A DNA stretch of 64,000 nucleotides, from the NCBI RefSeq assembly GCF_902499335.1, contig NZ_CABVQK010000006.1:124001-188000 (forward strand), given 5' to 3'. Under the pieces are notes generated by a model. The model was not told the origin of the DNA and searched no databases. It saw only the letters and a list, made by a program, of their open reading frames with translations. Of the stretch, positions 8,607-17,783 are shown piece by piece. The stretch's first letter is position 1, and every line of letters begins with the position of its first letter. The position numbers and the translations under genes were made by a program. Source of the DNA: Burkholderia lata. GTDB taxonomy: Bacteria; Pseudomonadota; Gammaproteobacteria; Burkholderiales; Burkholderiaceae.

Positions 8607-9932
8607 TCACATGTCGACTGCAGCACCGGCGAGCGCTTTCGCATGAGACTGGAAGCGGCGATGTTCTTCCGGCGGCACGAGCGAGCCACCCGTTGCCCAG
8701 ATGATGTGCGTCGACTGGCGCAGGTCGATCGCGTGGCGATGCACGTAGTCGCGGCCGGCCGGGGACTGCGTCAGCCAGCCGGGACCGCCGATGGCAGCGG
8801 CGGCCGACGGCTCGAGTTCCACGCCCGTCGCGCGCTGAACCGCGAGCAACTGGGCGTAGAGCTGCGCGTCGCTGACGGTGAAGACGCCCGACAGCAGGGA
8901 AGCCATCAGCGGACTGACGAGGTGCGATGCCTGTGCGACGGCCAGGCCATCGGCCTCGGTCCGGTTGTCGAGCCCCGCGTCATAGACGGACACGGGTTTC
9001 CCGGGGCCGGCGGCCAGCTGAACCAGCATGCACGGCGAAGCGACGGGTTCGGCAAAGAAGCAATGCACGTGCTCGCCGAATAGCGCCTTGAGACCATACG
9101 CGATGCCGCCCGGTGCGCCGCCGACGCCGCACGGGATATGGACGAAGAGCGGGTGCGTCGCGTCCACGCGGCGGCCCGCCTCGGCGAGCTGCGCGGCGAG
9201 ATACCGGGCGCTGGCCGCGTAGCCGAGGAACAGCATCAGCGAGCCTTCGTCGTCGACGAAGTGGCTGCGCGGCCGATCGCGTGCCTGCGCGCGTCCGGCC
9301 GCGACCGCTTGTGCGTAGTCGCCGTCATGTTCGATTACGCGAACGCCGCGCTTTCTCAGGCGCGCCTTCTTCCACGGCTTTGCGTCGGTCGACATGTGAA
9401 CGACCGACTCGAACCCCAGCGCGGCGGCGATCACGCCGATGCTCAGGCCGAGATTGCCGGTGCTGCCGACGATGACGGTGTGCGCGGCAAACAGGTCGCG
9501 TGCGGCGGCCGATGCGAGGATCCGCCGGTCGCCCGTGGGGGCGAGCAGCCCGTGCTCGATCGCGATCGACTCCGCGAGTGCGAGCACTTCATGAAAGCCG
9601 CCGCGCGCCTTGATCGAACCGGCGACCGGCAACGCGTCGTCGCGCTTGATGAACCACGCGCCGTGTGCGTCTGCCGGGAGCGACAGCATGCGCTGCAGCC
9701 TGTCTGCCGGCATCAGCGGCGATTCGATTTTTCCCGCGCTCGCCGCGAGCTCGGGAAACAGCTCGGCCATCAGCGGTTCGCAGCGCGCCAGCCGCGCTTC
9801 GGCCATCGAGATGGCGCCGAGCCCCGGCGCGTCGTGCGGCAGCGGGCCGCCGGCATGGGGATTCAGCCACAGCAGCGGGTGGAGAGATTGCAGTTTGGCT
9901 AATAGATCGGCGGGCTGGAGCGTGATGGTCAT
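8607..9932 (-). CDS. dsdA: D-serine dehydratase
   Basis: PLP enzyme that deaminates D-serine to pyruvate and ammonia. From ATG 9932 (AAAGG 7 nt upstream) the protein has 441 residues, almost the length of E. coli DsdA. The PLP lysine is K108 in PVAGSIKARGG; the phosphate-binding loop is GSTGNLGLSIG; FIPCGVGG-like HIPCGVGGAPGG and the C-terminal IIWATGGSLVP are family hallmarks. It is divergent from a LysR regulator, the usual DsdC-DsdA arrangement, although no DsdX permease is present. Confidence 0.93.
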   Translation of the reverse strand: MTITLQPADLLAKLQSLHPLLWLNPHAGGPLPHDAPGLGAISMAEARLARCEPLMAELFPELAASAGKIESPLMPADRLQRMLSLPADAHGAWFIKRDDALPVAGSIKARGGFHEVLALAESIAIEHGLLAPTGDRRILASAAARDLFAAHTVIVGSTGNLGLSIGVIAAALGFESVVHMSTDAKPWKKARLRKRGVRVIEHDGDYAQAVAAGRAQARDRPRSHFVDDEGSLMLFLGYAASARYLAAQLAEAGRRVDATHPLFVHIPCGVGGAPGGIAYGLKALFGEHVHCFFAEPVASPCMLVQLAAGPGKPVSVYDAGLDNRTEADGLAVAQASHLVSPLMASLLSGVFTVSDAQLYAQLLAVQRATGVELEPSAAAAIGGPGWLTQSPAGRDYVHRHAIDLRQSTHIIWATGGSLVPPEEHRRFQSHAKALAGAAVDM

Positions 9933-10011
9933 GGATCGGCCTTTCATCTGGTATGTGGGACATATGGCCGGAATGCTACGATTCAGGACGGCTGCGCAAA
10001 AGCGCCGATTT

Positions 10012-10027
10012 CTAATGGATGCATTAG
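10012..10027. promoter_or_regulatory. Dyad in the dsdA/LysR divergent gap
   Basis: CTAATG (10012-10017) and CATTAG (10022-10027) form a perfect 6-bp dyad with a 4-bp spacer, 80 bp from the dsdA start and just before the LysR start. It fits the T-N11-A architecture of LysR operators. The dyad spans the alternative start at 10015, one reason to place the regulator start at 10042. Confidence 0.5.
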
Positions 10028-10041
10028 CCTGGCTTATATTT

Positions 10042-10992
10042 ATGCGACTCGACGGTTCGATCCTTGGTGCGTTGCTCTGCTTTGAAACGGCAGGCCGGTT
10101 GCTGAGCTTCACGAAGACGGCGCAGGCGTTCAACCTGACGCAGAGCGCCGTGAGCCAGCAGATCCGCCACCTGGAGGACCGGCTCGGTTATCCGCTGTTC
10201 GTGCGCCAGGCGCGCGGGCTGAAGCTGACCGAGAAGGGCGGAATCCTGCTCGGGACGATGTCGAGCGCGTTCGTCGACATCAATCGCACGCTTCAGGCGC
10301 TTGGCATGTCGGACGCGCCACTGCAGGTGAGTTGCCTGCCGTCGCTCGCGCTGCAATGGCTGATGCCGCGCCTGTCCGAATTTCACCGGCAACAACCGAA
10401 CGTGCCGGTTCGCGTGAAGGCCGAGTTTCAGGTGCTGGATCGTCAGGCCATGGAGACCGACGACATCGATGTGGCGGTGCGCTACGACCCGGTGGAATAC
10501 GATCGTCTGCATGCCGAGGCCATTCTCGACGAAATCCTGTTTCCGGTCGCCACGCCTGCGTATCTGGCGCAGCATCCGTCCTTTGCCAGCGGGGAATCGC
10601 TGGACGGCGTCGTCCTGCTGCACGACGCTGCTCCGTGGGGCGGTGCACCCGAGTTCGTGGAGTGGCGCACGTGGCTGGAAGCAGTCCGTCCGGCTTGGGC
10701 TGCGCAACTTGACGGCCCGCAGTTCAATTTCTCCAGCCTGGCCATCACGGCCGCACTGAACCATCAGGGCGTCGCGATGGGGCGCGCCGCGCTGGTGCAT
10801 GACGAGATCGCGAGCGGACGGCTCGTGGATGTCTTCGGCAGGCATGTGCGTGCGCCGGCGCGCTACATGCTGTTGTCGCGCAATCCCGACGATCCGCGTA
10901 CTGCGGCTTTTTCGGACTGGCTCAAGACCGAGTGCGGGCGCTTCGATGCAGCTCGATCGCGCTTGCTTTCGAACGGAAGCCGACACGGGTAG
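10042..10992 (+). CDS. LysR-family regulator, probable dsdA activator
   Basis: 316 residues from ATG 10042 (MRLDGSI); ATG 10015 would add nine residues. The HTH is at residues about 20-60 (SFTKTAQAFNLTQSAVSQQI, RHLEDRLGYPLFVR), followed by a LysR effector domain (LQVSCLPSLALQWLMPRL, VAVRYDP, GVAMGRAALV) of the GcvA/DsdC kind. Divergent position next to dsdA makes D-serine-responsive control of dsdA the simplest role. No clear Shine-Dalgarno precedes either start. Confidence 0.88.
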   Translation: MRLDGSILGALLCFETAGRLLSFTKTAQAFNLTQSAVSQQIRHLEDRLGYPLFVRQARGLKLTEKGGILLGTMSSAFVDINRTLQALGMSDAPLQVSCLPSLALQWLMPRLSEFHRQQPNVPVRVKAEFQVLDRQAMETDDIDVAVRYDPVEYDRLHAEAILDEILFPVATPAYLAQHPSFASGESLDGVVLLHDAAPWGGAPEFVEWRTWLEAVRPAWAAQLDGPQFNFSSLAITAALNHQGVAMGRAALVHDEIASGRLVDVFGRHVRAPARYMLLSRNPDDPRTAAFSDWLKTECGRFDAARSRLLSNGSRHG

Positions 10993-11096
10993 CTCGATCG
11001 GAGTGCGAAATAATTGGGCGATGAACGTCGCCGCAAACTACAGTTTCCCGTCCATCTCCATACGGATCGCTTGCGCGCGGACGGCGCTGGCGAGCG

Positions 11097-11177
11097 TTAC
11101 TTGAGTTGCCAGATGCCCCAGACGGCGATCAACAGGCCGAGGCCGAATCCGCAGCCGAGCAATACGTAGGTTTCCAT
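11097..11177 (-). CDS. 26-residue membrane peptide
   Basis: A 27-codon frame from ATG 11177 to TAA at 11097. It begins METYVLLGCGFGLGLL and ends AVWGIWQLK: a single hydrophobic helix with Gly spacing (G-x3-G-x-G) and a short basic end. AGAGG lies 6 nt before the ATG and codon use is GC3-rich like its neighbours. It stands alone in the 350-bp gap between the LysR gene and the TSUP gene. I do not recognise it; it lacks the motifs of CydX or KdpF. Confidence 0.6.
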   Translation of the reverse strand: METYVLLGCGFGLGLLIAVWGIWQLK

Positions 11178-11344
11178 GTCATGCCTCTGAAAGCGCGGCA
11201 GCGCCAATGTGGGCATCGGCGCGCGAGCAGCAAAGTCGGTGACGTATCGTCCGCACCGTCGGGCGGGGCGATACGCCGAGTCCGCGAATACTACGCCTGG
11301 CAGCTTTCAGAACGCATGCGCGATCGATGGCGATGCGTCGCCTG

Positions 11345-12193
11345 CTAGTTCTTGCCCACGTGCGCGTTGCCGGCCTGGGTAACGTGCGGTCCGCCGTGCC
11401 GGAACACGCCCGATTTCCAGATCATCTGCGATGCCGCGACGAGCACGAACAGCAGCACGACCATCCTGAAGAGGCGGGGCGACATCTTGTCCCGCAGCGG
11501 GCGAACGAGCCACATGCCGGCAATGGCCGGCAGGCTGGCCGCCGCCGAGATCGCGAGGTCGGCGCCGCTCGCGTGCGCGGCGCCGCTGAACGTCGTGATC
11601 AGCGTGACGATCGACACCACGAGGATGATCGCGATCTGCTTCGTGAAGACGCGGCCGGTCGCACCGGACGAAATCAGGTAGGTGGCGAGCAGCGGGCCGG
11701 GAACCGACGCGATGCTTTCCATCAGCGCCGCACCGAAGCCGAGCGCGAAGCCGACGGGCTTCTGCCACGCGTCCGGCAGGTTGAGCTTCGGCGCGGCGAG
11801 CATCAGCGCCGCGGCGACGATCAGCAGCGCGCCGGACGCCGCCTGCGCATGACCCGGATTGAGCGACAGCAGGATCGCGACACCGACGATGTTGCCGATC
11901 ACGGTGCCCGCGATCGGCGCGGCGATCTTGCGTGCCGTCGCCAGCACCTGGCCGCCTTCCAGCGCCTGCGGAATGTTGCCGAGGATGATCGGCATCGACA
12001 GCAGCAGCACCGCATGCCGGATCGGCAGGAACTGGCTGAGTATCGGCATCGCGATCAGCGGCACGCCGATGCCCGTGATCCCCTTGGCCATGCCGCCCAG
12101 CAACAGCGCGACGGCGATGCCGGCCAGATCGAACGCACTGAGCCCCTGCAGGCTGGAGACCAGCACACCTTCAGTCAGATTGAAATGCATCAT
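11345..12193 (-). CDS. TSUP (TauE/SafE) family sulfonate/anion permease
   Basis: 282 residues, about eight membrane helices in two similar halves. The N-terminal repeat (LLLGGMAKGITGIGVPLIAMP) and the second-half repeat (GFALGFGAALMESIASVPGPLL) have the family's Gly-rich pattern. TSUP proteins move sulfite, sulfonates, sulfoacetate or other small organic anions. The double ATG at 12193/12190 lacks a good ribosome site. It is divergent from a LysR regulator starting 320 bp away, which may control it; the substrate is unknown. Confidence 0.88.
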   Translation of the reverse strand: MMHFNLTEGVLVSSLQGLSAFDLAGIAVALLLGGMAKGITGIGVPLIAMPILSQFLPIRHAVLLLSMPIILGNIPQALEGGQVLATARKIAAPIAGTVIGNIVGVAILLSLNPGHAQAASGALLIVAAALMLAAPKLNLPDAWQKPVGFALGFGAALMESIASVPGPLLATYLISSGATGRVFTKQIAIILVVSIVTLITTFSGAAHASGADLAISAAASLPAIAGMWLVRPLRDKMSPRLFRMVVLLFVLVAASQMIWKSGVFRHGGPHVTQAGNAHVGKN

Positions 12194-12513
12194 GGAATGG
12201 CATGTCGCGGCATATCCGGCAGCGAGCGCTGTCGACTCAGCCCGTTGCGGTCGCGTGCGTGTCGCACGCATTTGTTCTGGGTTGGCTTGAACCGGAAGTC
12301 GATCGCATGGCGCCGTACCGTCGTGCGGCCGGGTCAGCAGGCAATCGACAGGCGATTCGAGGATGCATCTTACCTGAGCGTTGCGGAGGACATGCGGCAC
12401 TGGCGGCGGCGCGCCATCGGTAGCGTCGGCGCGATCATTTCCACGGTTCAATATAATTCATGAAAGTTTGTCGCCTCATGCGTGGCATACATACCCTTGA
12501 ACAAGGAGACCCG
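12194..12513. other. Divergent intergenic region between TSUP and LysR genes
   Basis: 320 bp without a convincing gene. It becomes AT-richer near 12445-12470 (TATAATTCATGAAAG), where a promoter and LysR binding site would be expected; ATTCATGAAA contains the TTCATGAA dyad. AAGGAG before 12514 is the ribosome site for the LysR gene. Confidence 0.5.
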
Positions 12514-13428
12514 ATGACGCTTGCCCAGTTGCAGGCCCTGGCGGCCGTGGTCGAACTCGGCTCACTCACGGCCGCGGCCGACCGGTTGAGCCGCAGTCAA
12601 TCCGCGATCAGTCATGCATTGACCGAGCTGGAGGACATCACGGAGGTCAAGCTGCTCTGGCGCGACCGGCAGCCGGTCGTCCTGACGGCGGCGGGCGAGC
12701 GCCTGTGGCCGTACGTCCAGAACGTGGTGCGGGAAGCGCAGCTGCTGCGCCAGCAGTTCAGCCTGTCGCGCGGCAAGCTCGAGGGGAAGCTGGTGGTCGC
12801 GTCGCTGCCGAGCGTGTCGCTGGCGTTCGTCGTGCCTGCGCTCGAGGCGTTGAAGGAGATGCACCAGGGCGTGTCGGCGGTGCTGCTCGAAGGCACGGAC
12901 AGCGAGGTCGAAGGGTGGATCGACGACGGTACGGCCGATGTCGGCGTGGTGGCCGGCACGAAGACGTTCGCGCACAACCTGCCGCTGCTCGACGAGGATT
13001 TTGTCGCGGTGGCGGCGGACGGCATGTTCGCCGGCCGCAAGAGCGTGTCGGCAAAGCAGTTGTCCGCGGCGCCGTTCATTTTCTCGAAGGCGGGCTGCGG
13101 GCCGGTGATCGCGGATTACTTCGCGCGCGGCGGCGTGCCGCTGCGGGCTGCGTTCAACGTGGTCGAGATGCGTACCATTCTGTCGATGGCTGAAGCCGGC
13201 ATGGGGGTGTCGATCGTTCCGCGCATCACGCTCACGTATACGCCGTTCGGTGGTCGCGTGCTGGAACTGTCGCCGAGGTTGCATCGCTCGGTGCGGTTGT
13301 CGTGGAATGCGGCCGGAAATGCGATCACCGACGCGTTCGTGCGGCTCGTCGACGCGCAACGGGCAAAGGCGGCGAAGGCGATCCACGCGCGTGCGAGAAA
13401 GGGCAGTAACGAACGGCCGGTGCGATGA
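12514..13428 (+). CDS. LysR-family regulator
   Basis: 304 residues from ATG 12514, with AAGGAG 6 nt upstream. N-terminal HTH (LGSLTAAADRLSRSQSAISHA) and a periplasmic-binding-like effector domain (LVVASLPSVSLAFVVPALEA; MAEAGMGVSIVPRITL) of the CysB/Cbl-CynR type. It lies between a divergent TSUP permease and a LysE exporter on the same strand, so either may be a target. The inducer is not evident. Confidence 0.9.
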   Translation: MTLAQLQALAAVVELGSLTAAADRLSRSQSAISHALTELEDITEVKLLWRDRQPVVLTAAGERLWPYVQNVVREAQLLRQQFSLSRGKLEGKLVVASLPSVSLAFVVPALEALKEMHQGVSAVLLEGTDSEVEGWIDDGTADVGVVAGTKTFAHNLPLLDEDFVAVAADGMFAGRKSVSAKQLSAAPFIFSKAGCGPVIADYFARGGVPLRAAFNVVEMRTILSMAEAGMGVSIVPRITLTYTPFGGRVLELSPRLHRSVRLSWNAAGNAITDAFVRLVDAQRAKAAKAIHARARKGSNERPVR

Positions 13429-13533
13429 ACCGCGCTCATGGGCAACTTGAACTTTATTCATGCCGATGGTCGTTGGGATGCACTACATTGTTCGGACCCG
13501 CCCCCTGACCGCTTCGCCCCGAAGGAGATTGCC

Positions 13534-14166
13534 GTGCCGGCCTTGCCCACCTTGCTTGCATTTGGACTCGTGTCGCTCGGCATGGTGCTGACACCCGGGC
13601 CGAACATGATCTACCTGGTTTCGCGTTCGATCTGCCAGGGGCGCCGTGCCGGACTGGTGTCGCTCGGCGGCGTCGCGCTGGGGTTCGTTTTCTACATGGT
13701 GTGCGCGGCGCTGGGCATCACCGCGCTGGTGATGGCCGTGCCGTTTGCGTACGACGCGTTGCGCTTTGCCGGTGCGTTTTATCTGGCGTACCTGGCGTGG
13801 CAGGCGCTGAAGCCGGGCGGTCGCTCGGCGTTCCAGGTCAGGCAGCTGCCACACGATAGCCGCGCCAGGCTCTTCACGATGGGCTTCGTCACGAACCTCG
13901 CGAATCCGAAGATCGCGGTGATGTATCTGTCGCTGCTGCCGCAATTCATTACGCCGGGGCACGGCAGTGTGCTCGCGCAATCGCTGGCGCTCGGCTGCGT
14001 GCAGATCGCGGTGAGCGTCAGCGTAAACGCGCTGATTGCCTGCATGGCCGGTGGCATCGCGGGCTTTCTGGCGGGGCGGCCGGTCTGGGCGTCGGCCCAG
14101 CGCTGGTTGATGGGCACGGTGCTGGCCGGGTTGGCCGTGCGTATCGCGCTGGAATCGCGCAGCTAG
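13534..14166 (+). CDS. LysE/RhtB-family exporter
   Basis: 210 residues, about six membrane helices, with the family signature GMVLTPGPNMIYLVSRS near the N-terminus and a central FVTNLANPKIAVMYLSLLPQF split over the third helix loop. Members export amino acids or related small molecules. I start it at GTG 13534, which has AAGGAG 7 nt upstream; the 32 residues before it in frame are not membrane-protein-like. It follows the LysR gene by 105 bp and converges with the YddG-like transporter. Confidence 0.9.
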   Translation: MPALPTLLAFGLVSLGMVLTPGPNMIYLVSRSICQGRRAGLVSLGGVALGFVFYMVCAALGITALVMAVPFAYDALRFAGAFYLAYLAWQALKPGGRSAFQVRQLPHDSRARLFTMGFVTNLANPKIAVMYLSLLPQFITPGHGSVLAQSLALGCVQIAVSVSVNALIACMAGGIAGFLAGRPVWASAQRWLMGTVLAGLAVRIALESRS

Positions 14167-14238
14167 CGCGAGTCGTTGCCGGTTTGCAGGGGCGTCGTGT
14201 GCGTCCGAACTGCATCCCGGCGAAAGCCCCCGGCATCG

Positions 14239-15183
14239 TCAGCCCTGGCAATTGCCCTGCGCTTCGTTGCCGACCCGGACGGGTGCGGCTTTTGCACTGC
14301 GCCGGCTGCGGGTCGCGAGCCAGCACAGGATCGACCCGCCGCATACCATCGATGCGCCTTGCCAGAATTCGATCGACAGCGGCGCATGCAGCAGCGTCGC
14401 GGCGAGCATGGCGGCGAGCACCGGGGTGAAGTACGACGCGCCGACGATGACCGTCACGTTGCCGTGCATGATGCCGGTGTTCCAGGCCGCATAGCCGAAC
14501 CCCAGCGCGGATGCCGCCAGCACGATGTAGATGACCGCATGCAGGCTGAACGTCATGCCGCCGCCGCCTTCGATCGCGAACTTGATCCAGAGCACCAGCG
14601 CCACCAGCATGAAGAACGGCGTGACGCCGTTCTTCCCGTCGGCGATACGCGCCGTCACCGTGCAATAGCCGGCCCAGATCAGCGCGCCGAAGAACGCGAG
14701 GCCGTAGCTCAGCGGATTGTCCGCGACGTTGTGCAGCATCCCGGCCGGGTCGAGGCCCTGGGCGCCGCCGAGCACCCGGCAGATTCCGAGCATCGACAGC
14801 AGGACGCCGGGCACGACCAGCAGGTTGGCGCGCTGCTTGTTGAACACGATCGCCGCGACCAGCGTGAAGCTCGGCCACAGATAGTTGACCATCGAGACTT
14901 CGATCGCCTGCTGGCCGGTGTTCGCATAGCCGATGGCGAGCGACAGGCACAGCTCGTACGCGACGAACAGCAACCCGCCCCAGATCAGGTAGTTTTTCGG
15001 GAATTTGCTCAGATCGGGGAAGCCGATCGTAAACAGCAGAAGCACGGATGCCACCGTATAGATCATCGCGGCGCCGCCGGTCGCGCCGAGGTTTTCGCTG
15101 ACTCCACGAACGAGGGCGACCACGGAGGCCCACAACAACACCGCGCCGAGCCCGGCGAGCGTTGCCTTATTCTTGCGCTTCAT
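14239..15183 (-). CDS. DMT/EamA transporter, YddG-like aromatic amino acid exporter
   Basis: 314 residues and ten membrane helices in two EamA repeats. The opening KATLAGLGAVLLWASVVALV, then MVNYLWPSFTLVAAIVFNKQ and YAAWNTGIMHGNVTVIVGAS, resemble E. coli YddG, which exports aromatic amino acids. Start at ATG 15183 (MKRKN) is chosen over ATG 15204 because AGGA lies just upstream, although spacing is short. No regulator is attached on its upstream side. Confidence 0.85.
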   Translation of the reverse strand: MKRKNKATLAGLGAVLLWASVVALVRGVSENLGATGGAAMIYTVASVLLLFTIGFPDLSKFPKNYLIWGGLLFVAYELCLSLAIGYANTGQQAIEVSMVNYLWPSFTLVAAIVFNKQRANLLVVPGVLLSMLGICRVLGGAQGLDPAGMLHNVADNPLSYGLAFFGALIWAGYCTVTARIADGKNGVTPFFMLVALVLWIKFAIEGGGGMTFSLHAVIYIVLAASALGFGYAAWNTGIMHGNVTVIVGASYFTPVLAAMLAATLLHAPLSIEFWQGASMVCGGSILCWLATRSRRSAKAAPVRVGNEAQGNCQG

Positions 15184-15390
15184 GCTTCCTGCCTGTTTCA
15201 ACATTCAAATTCGATTTCGGATGATTCGGTTCCGCCTGCATGAGCCACGCGCGCATTCGGCATGCGGGACGGCCATTGTCGACGAAAACGCGTAGTTTAA
15301 CGGGGTGACGGAGATCGAGCCGCGGCGTTGGCGGTGATCAGCCCGGCGCTTGCGGCCGGTCCGGGAGCACGGGTGTCGCGCGGCAACCGG

Positions 15391-15678
15391 TCACGCGTCG
15401 TCGATGCGCCATGCCGCGCCGATTGCCGACAACGCGTGGCCGATCGAGTCGAGTATCGCGTTTCGCGTCGGCCCGAGTGTCGTGACAACGAAGAAACCGT
15501 CTTTGTCGGTCGACAGGGCGATCAGCGGCCAGCCGCCGGCGTCGCCACGGACTTCGAGCTGTCGCCGGTCGGGATCGATGTCGATATCGTCGTGCGCTTG
15601 CCGCAACGCATTCGCGATGGCATCGAATGCGTCGGCCGACGGCGTCGTGTGGATGCGGTATTCGAAACTCATCTTCAT
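15391..15678 (-). CDS. Small conserved-looking hypothetical protein
   Basis: 95 residues, not recognised. It begins MKMSFEYRIHTTPSADAFDA and has alternating polar and hydrophobic strands (RQLEVRGDAGGWPLIALS, GFFVVTTLG), suggesting a small cytosolic alpha/beta fold. No signal peptide or membrane segment. It stands alone, 186 bp after the YddG-like gene start and downstream of the phosphatase terminator. Codon use is like real genes in the window. Confidence 0.7.
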   Translation of the reverse strand: MKMSFEYRIHTTPSADAFDAIANALRQAHDDIDIDPDRRQLEVRGDAGGWPLIALSTDKDGFFVVTTLGPTRNAILDSIGHALSAIGAAWRIDDA

Positions 15679-15744
15679 GGGCCGGTATGCGAGGCGCGCA
15701 GTCTAGCGCGTGTCATCGCACAACGTCCGGCAACGGCACGATAT

Positions 15745-15770
15745 CAGGCGCCCGTCGCAACGGGCGCCTG
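15745..15770 (-). terminator. Perfect 11-bp hairpin after the phosphatase gene
   Basis: CAGGCGCCCGT (15745-15755) and ACGGGCGCCTG (15760-15770) form a perfect stem with a 4-nt loop, 5 bp beyond the phosphatase stop codon at 15776. The T-run afterwards is poor, so it is a GC-rich hairpin terminator at best. Confidence 0.6.
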
Positions 15771-15775
15771 CCACA

Positions 15776-17461
15776 TCACCGTTCGTTCCGCTTCTTGCTC
15801 AGTTCGATCGTCTCGAACAGCTCGTAGTCGGCGGTCGGGTGCTGGTCGGCGCCCGGCGCGTGGTAGTAGCGCATCGTGATCGTCGTGTGCCCGCCCGGCT
15901 TGCCCGGGTCGTGGTCGAACACCGCGATCCCGTAGCCGGTGCCCGTATCGCGGCGCGCGGACCAGATCGCATCCTCGAGCGCGTCGGCCGGCTGGCGCAC
16001 GAACGTATTCGGCGCCGTGCCCGGCACCGGCCGGTTCGGTTTCGTGAACACCTTCGCCCGCGCAAAGCCGGTCGCCGGGTTCTCGCCGTACACGTCGAGC
16101 GGCGCGCTGGTGCCGCCGCCGCCGAGGATCAGGTGGATCGTGCCGTGGCTCGTGTCGAACTTCGTGCGGTCCGGGTCGTTCGAGCCGACCGGACGCGGCT
16201 GCAGCGTCTCGACGACTTCGCCGGTCGTCGCGTCCACGCCCGCGCGGTGATTGCAGCCGCGCACCGGGTAGCTGCGCTCGTAGTCGTGATCGTGGCCGCA
16301 CAGCACGAGGTCGACGCCGTAACGGTCGAACAGCGGCAGCCATGCTTCGCGAATGCCCTTGTCGGAACCGTTGCCCGTCTTCGACGAACTGAGCGCGTCC
16401 TGGTGCATCTGCACGACGATCCAGTCGATGTCGTCGTCATGCGCGGCGTGACGCAGCGTGTGTTCGAGCCAGCGCGTCTGCTCGCCGTTGCTGTAGCCGC
16501 GCACGTAGAACGACGTGCCGGGCTCGATCGGCGGGTGGCCGGTGCTCGCGGCCGGCACGAGCGGCGCGGGGCCGCCGACGAATGCGGCGGCGTCCTGGTA
16601 CACGACATCGTCGGCGTCGAGCGAGACGAACAGCACCGAGCTCACGCGGAAGCTGTACCAGCGGCCCTGGAAGCGCGTGCCGTTCTCCGGCAGCGTATAG
16701 CGCGCGAGATACGAGTCGAGCCCCTGCGGGCCGTTGTTGAACTCGATCTCGTGATTGCCGGGGCACGGCATCCACGGACGATTCGCGGCCGACGTCTGGT
16801 TGTTGTTGCCGAAATCGCGCCACACCTCGGGCTGGTGCGCGGGGTTCAGGTTCGCGTAGCAGAGGTCGCCGTTCAGCAGGTGGAACAGCGGCTGGAACTG
16901 CTCGACGGCCTGTACCGCGAAGCGGCTCTGCGGCGACGACAGCACCCACGCGCCGTTCGGCGTCGCGAGATCGCCGTAGCTCGTGAAGCGGAACGGCGCA
17001 CGGCCGCGCGGCGCGGTCGAGAAATTCGCGGAGAACGGCTGCGCGGCGTTGCTGTCGTTGTCGGCCGTGATCTCGTAGCGGTAGTGCGTATTCGGCTTCA
17101 GCCCGTGCACGCGAGCGTGGTACGCGAACACGGTTTCGCCGTTCAGGCCGTCGGTGTACAGGCGCTGGACGCCGTGCACGGTGCGTGCCGGCTCGCCGTC
17201 GGCGACGATGCGCGCGCGCGGATTGACGGCCGGCGCGAGCGAGGCCCACGAGATCACGACTTCCGACGTCGGGTCGTTGCCCCACGTCAGGTGGACCTGT
17301 TCGGGGGTGCCGTCCGGGTTCGACGCGGCGGCCCTGGCTGCCGCGAGGCCGCCTGCGGCGGTGGCGAGGCCGGATACGCCGGCGAGTTTCAGGAAGCCGC
17401 GACGCGACACGGACGCGGCCGGCTCGTTCGGCTGGATCGGGGAGTTGTCCTGGTTCGACAT
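15776..17461 (-). CDS. Tat-exported purple-acid-type metallophosphatase
   Basis: 561 residues from ATG 17461. The N-terminus carries a twin-arginine motif (SRRGFLKLAG) and an Ala-rich cleavage region. A fibronectin-III-like domain follows (VHLTWGNDPTSEVVISWAS, YRYEITADND), then a calcineurin-like core with the expected metal motifs in order: SYGDLA, NGDLCYAN, PCPGNHEIEF, a QMHQD segment and GHDHDYERS. This is the purple acid phosphatase layout. The substrate is a phosphoester or phospho-anhydride in the periplasm. It is monocistronic and ends at a hairpin; no Pho box was identified. Confidence 0.9.
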   Translation of the reverse strand: MSNQDNSPIQPNEPAASVSRRGFLKLAGVSGLATAAGGLAAARAAASNPDGTPEQVHLTWGNDPTSEVVISWASLAPAVNPRARIVADGEPARTVHGVQRLYTDGLNGETVFAYHARVHGLKPNTHYRYEITADNDSNAAQPFSANFSTAPRGRAPFRFTSYGDLATPNGAWVLSSPQSRFAVQAVEQFQPLFHLLNGDLCYANLNPAHQPEVWRDFGNNNQTSAANRPWMPCPGNHEIEFNNGPQGLDSYLARYTLPENGTRFQGRWYSFRVSSVLFVSLDADDVVYQDAAAFVGGPAPLVPAASTGHPPIEPGTSFYVRGYSNGEQTRWLEHTLRHAAHDDDIDWIVVQMHQDALSSSKTGNGSDKGIREAWLPLFDRYGVDLVLCGHDHDYERSYPVRGCNHRAGVDATTGEVVETLQPRPVGSNDPDRTKFDTSHGTIHLILGGGGTSAPLDVYGENPATGFARAKVFTKPNRPVPGTAPNTFVRQPADALEDAIWSARRDTGTGYGIAVFDHDPGKPGGHTTITMRYYHAPGADQHPTADYELFETIELSKKRNER

Positions 17462-17783
17462 GGTCGGTGTTTTCGTTGGTGGAGACGCGAGATGTGGAAC
17501 CGCCTGGCCGCGTGCGAACGTGGCCGGGGCGTGGGCCGGAAACGAGCGGGATCCCGGTGCGAACATTGTCGGAGGGCAGTTTTGCCGGGTTGTGACAGCA
17601 CGGCAACCCCGCGTGAGCGTGGGCACCTGCCCGAGCGTGCGGATCGCGGCATCCGGCCTGCGCCGACGTGCATCCGGTTCGGCCGAAATTTATTTGCCGG
17701 CGTCGCGACGGATTCTGTTTGCCCGCGCCGTTTAACGCATGAACGGCCGCTTCCGGTCGATACCCGCTACCCCGGAGTCTTTC
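17462..17783. other. Divergent gap before the ECF sigma module
   Basis: 322 bp between the phosphatase start and the WXXGXW gene. I see no gene. It contains an AT-rich patch (GAAATTTATTTG, about 17684-17695) that may belong to a promoter for the rightward module, and GGAG 7 nt before ATG 17784. I could not assign an ECF-type promoter with confidence. Confidence 0.4.
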
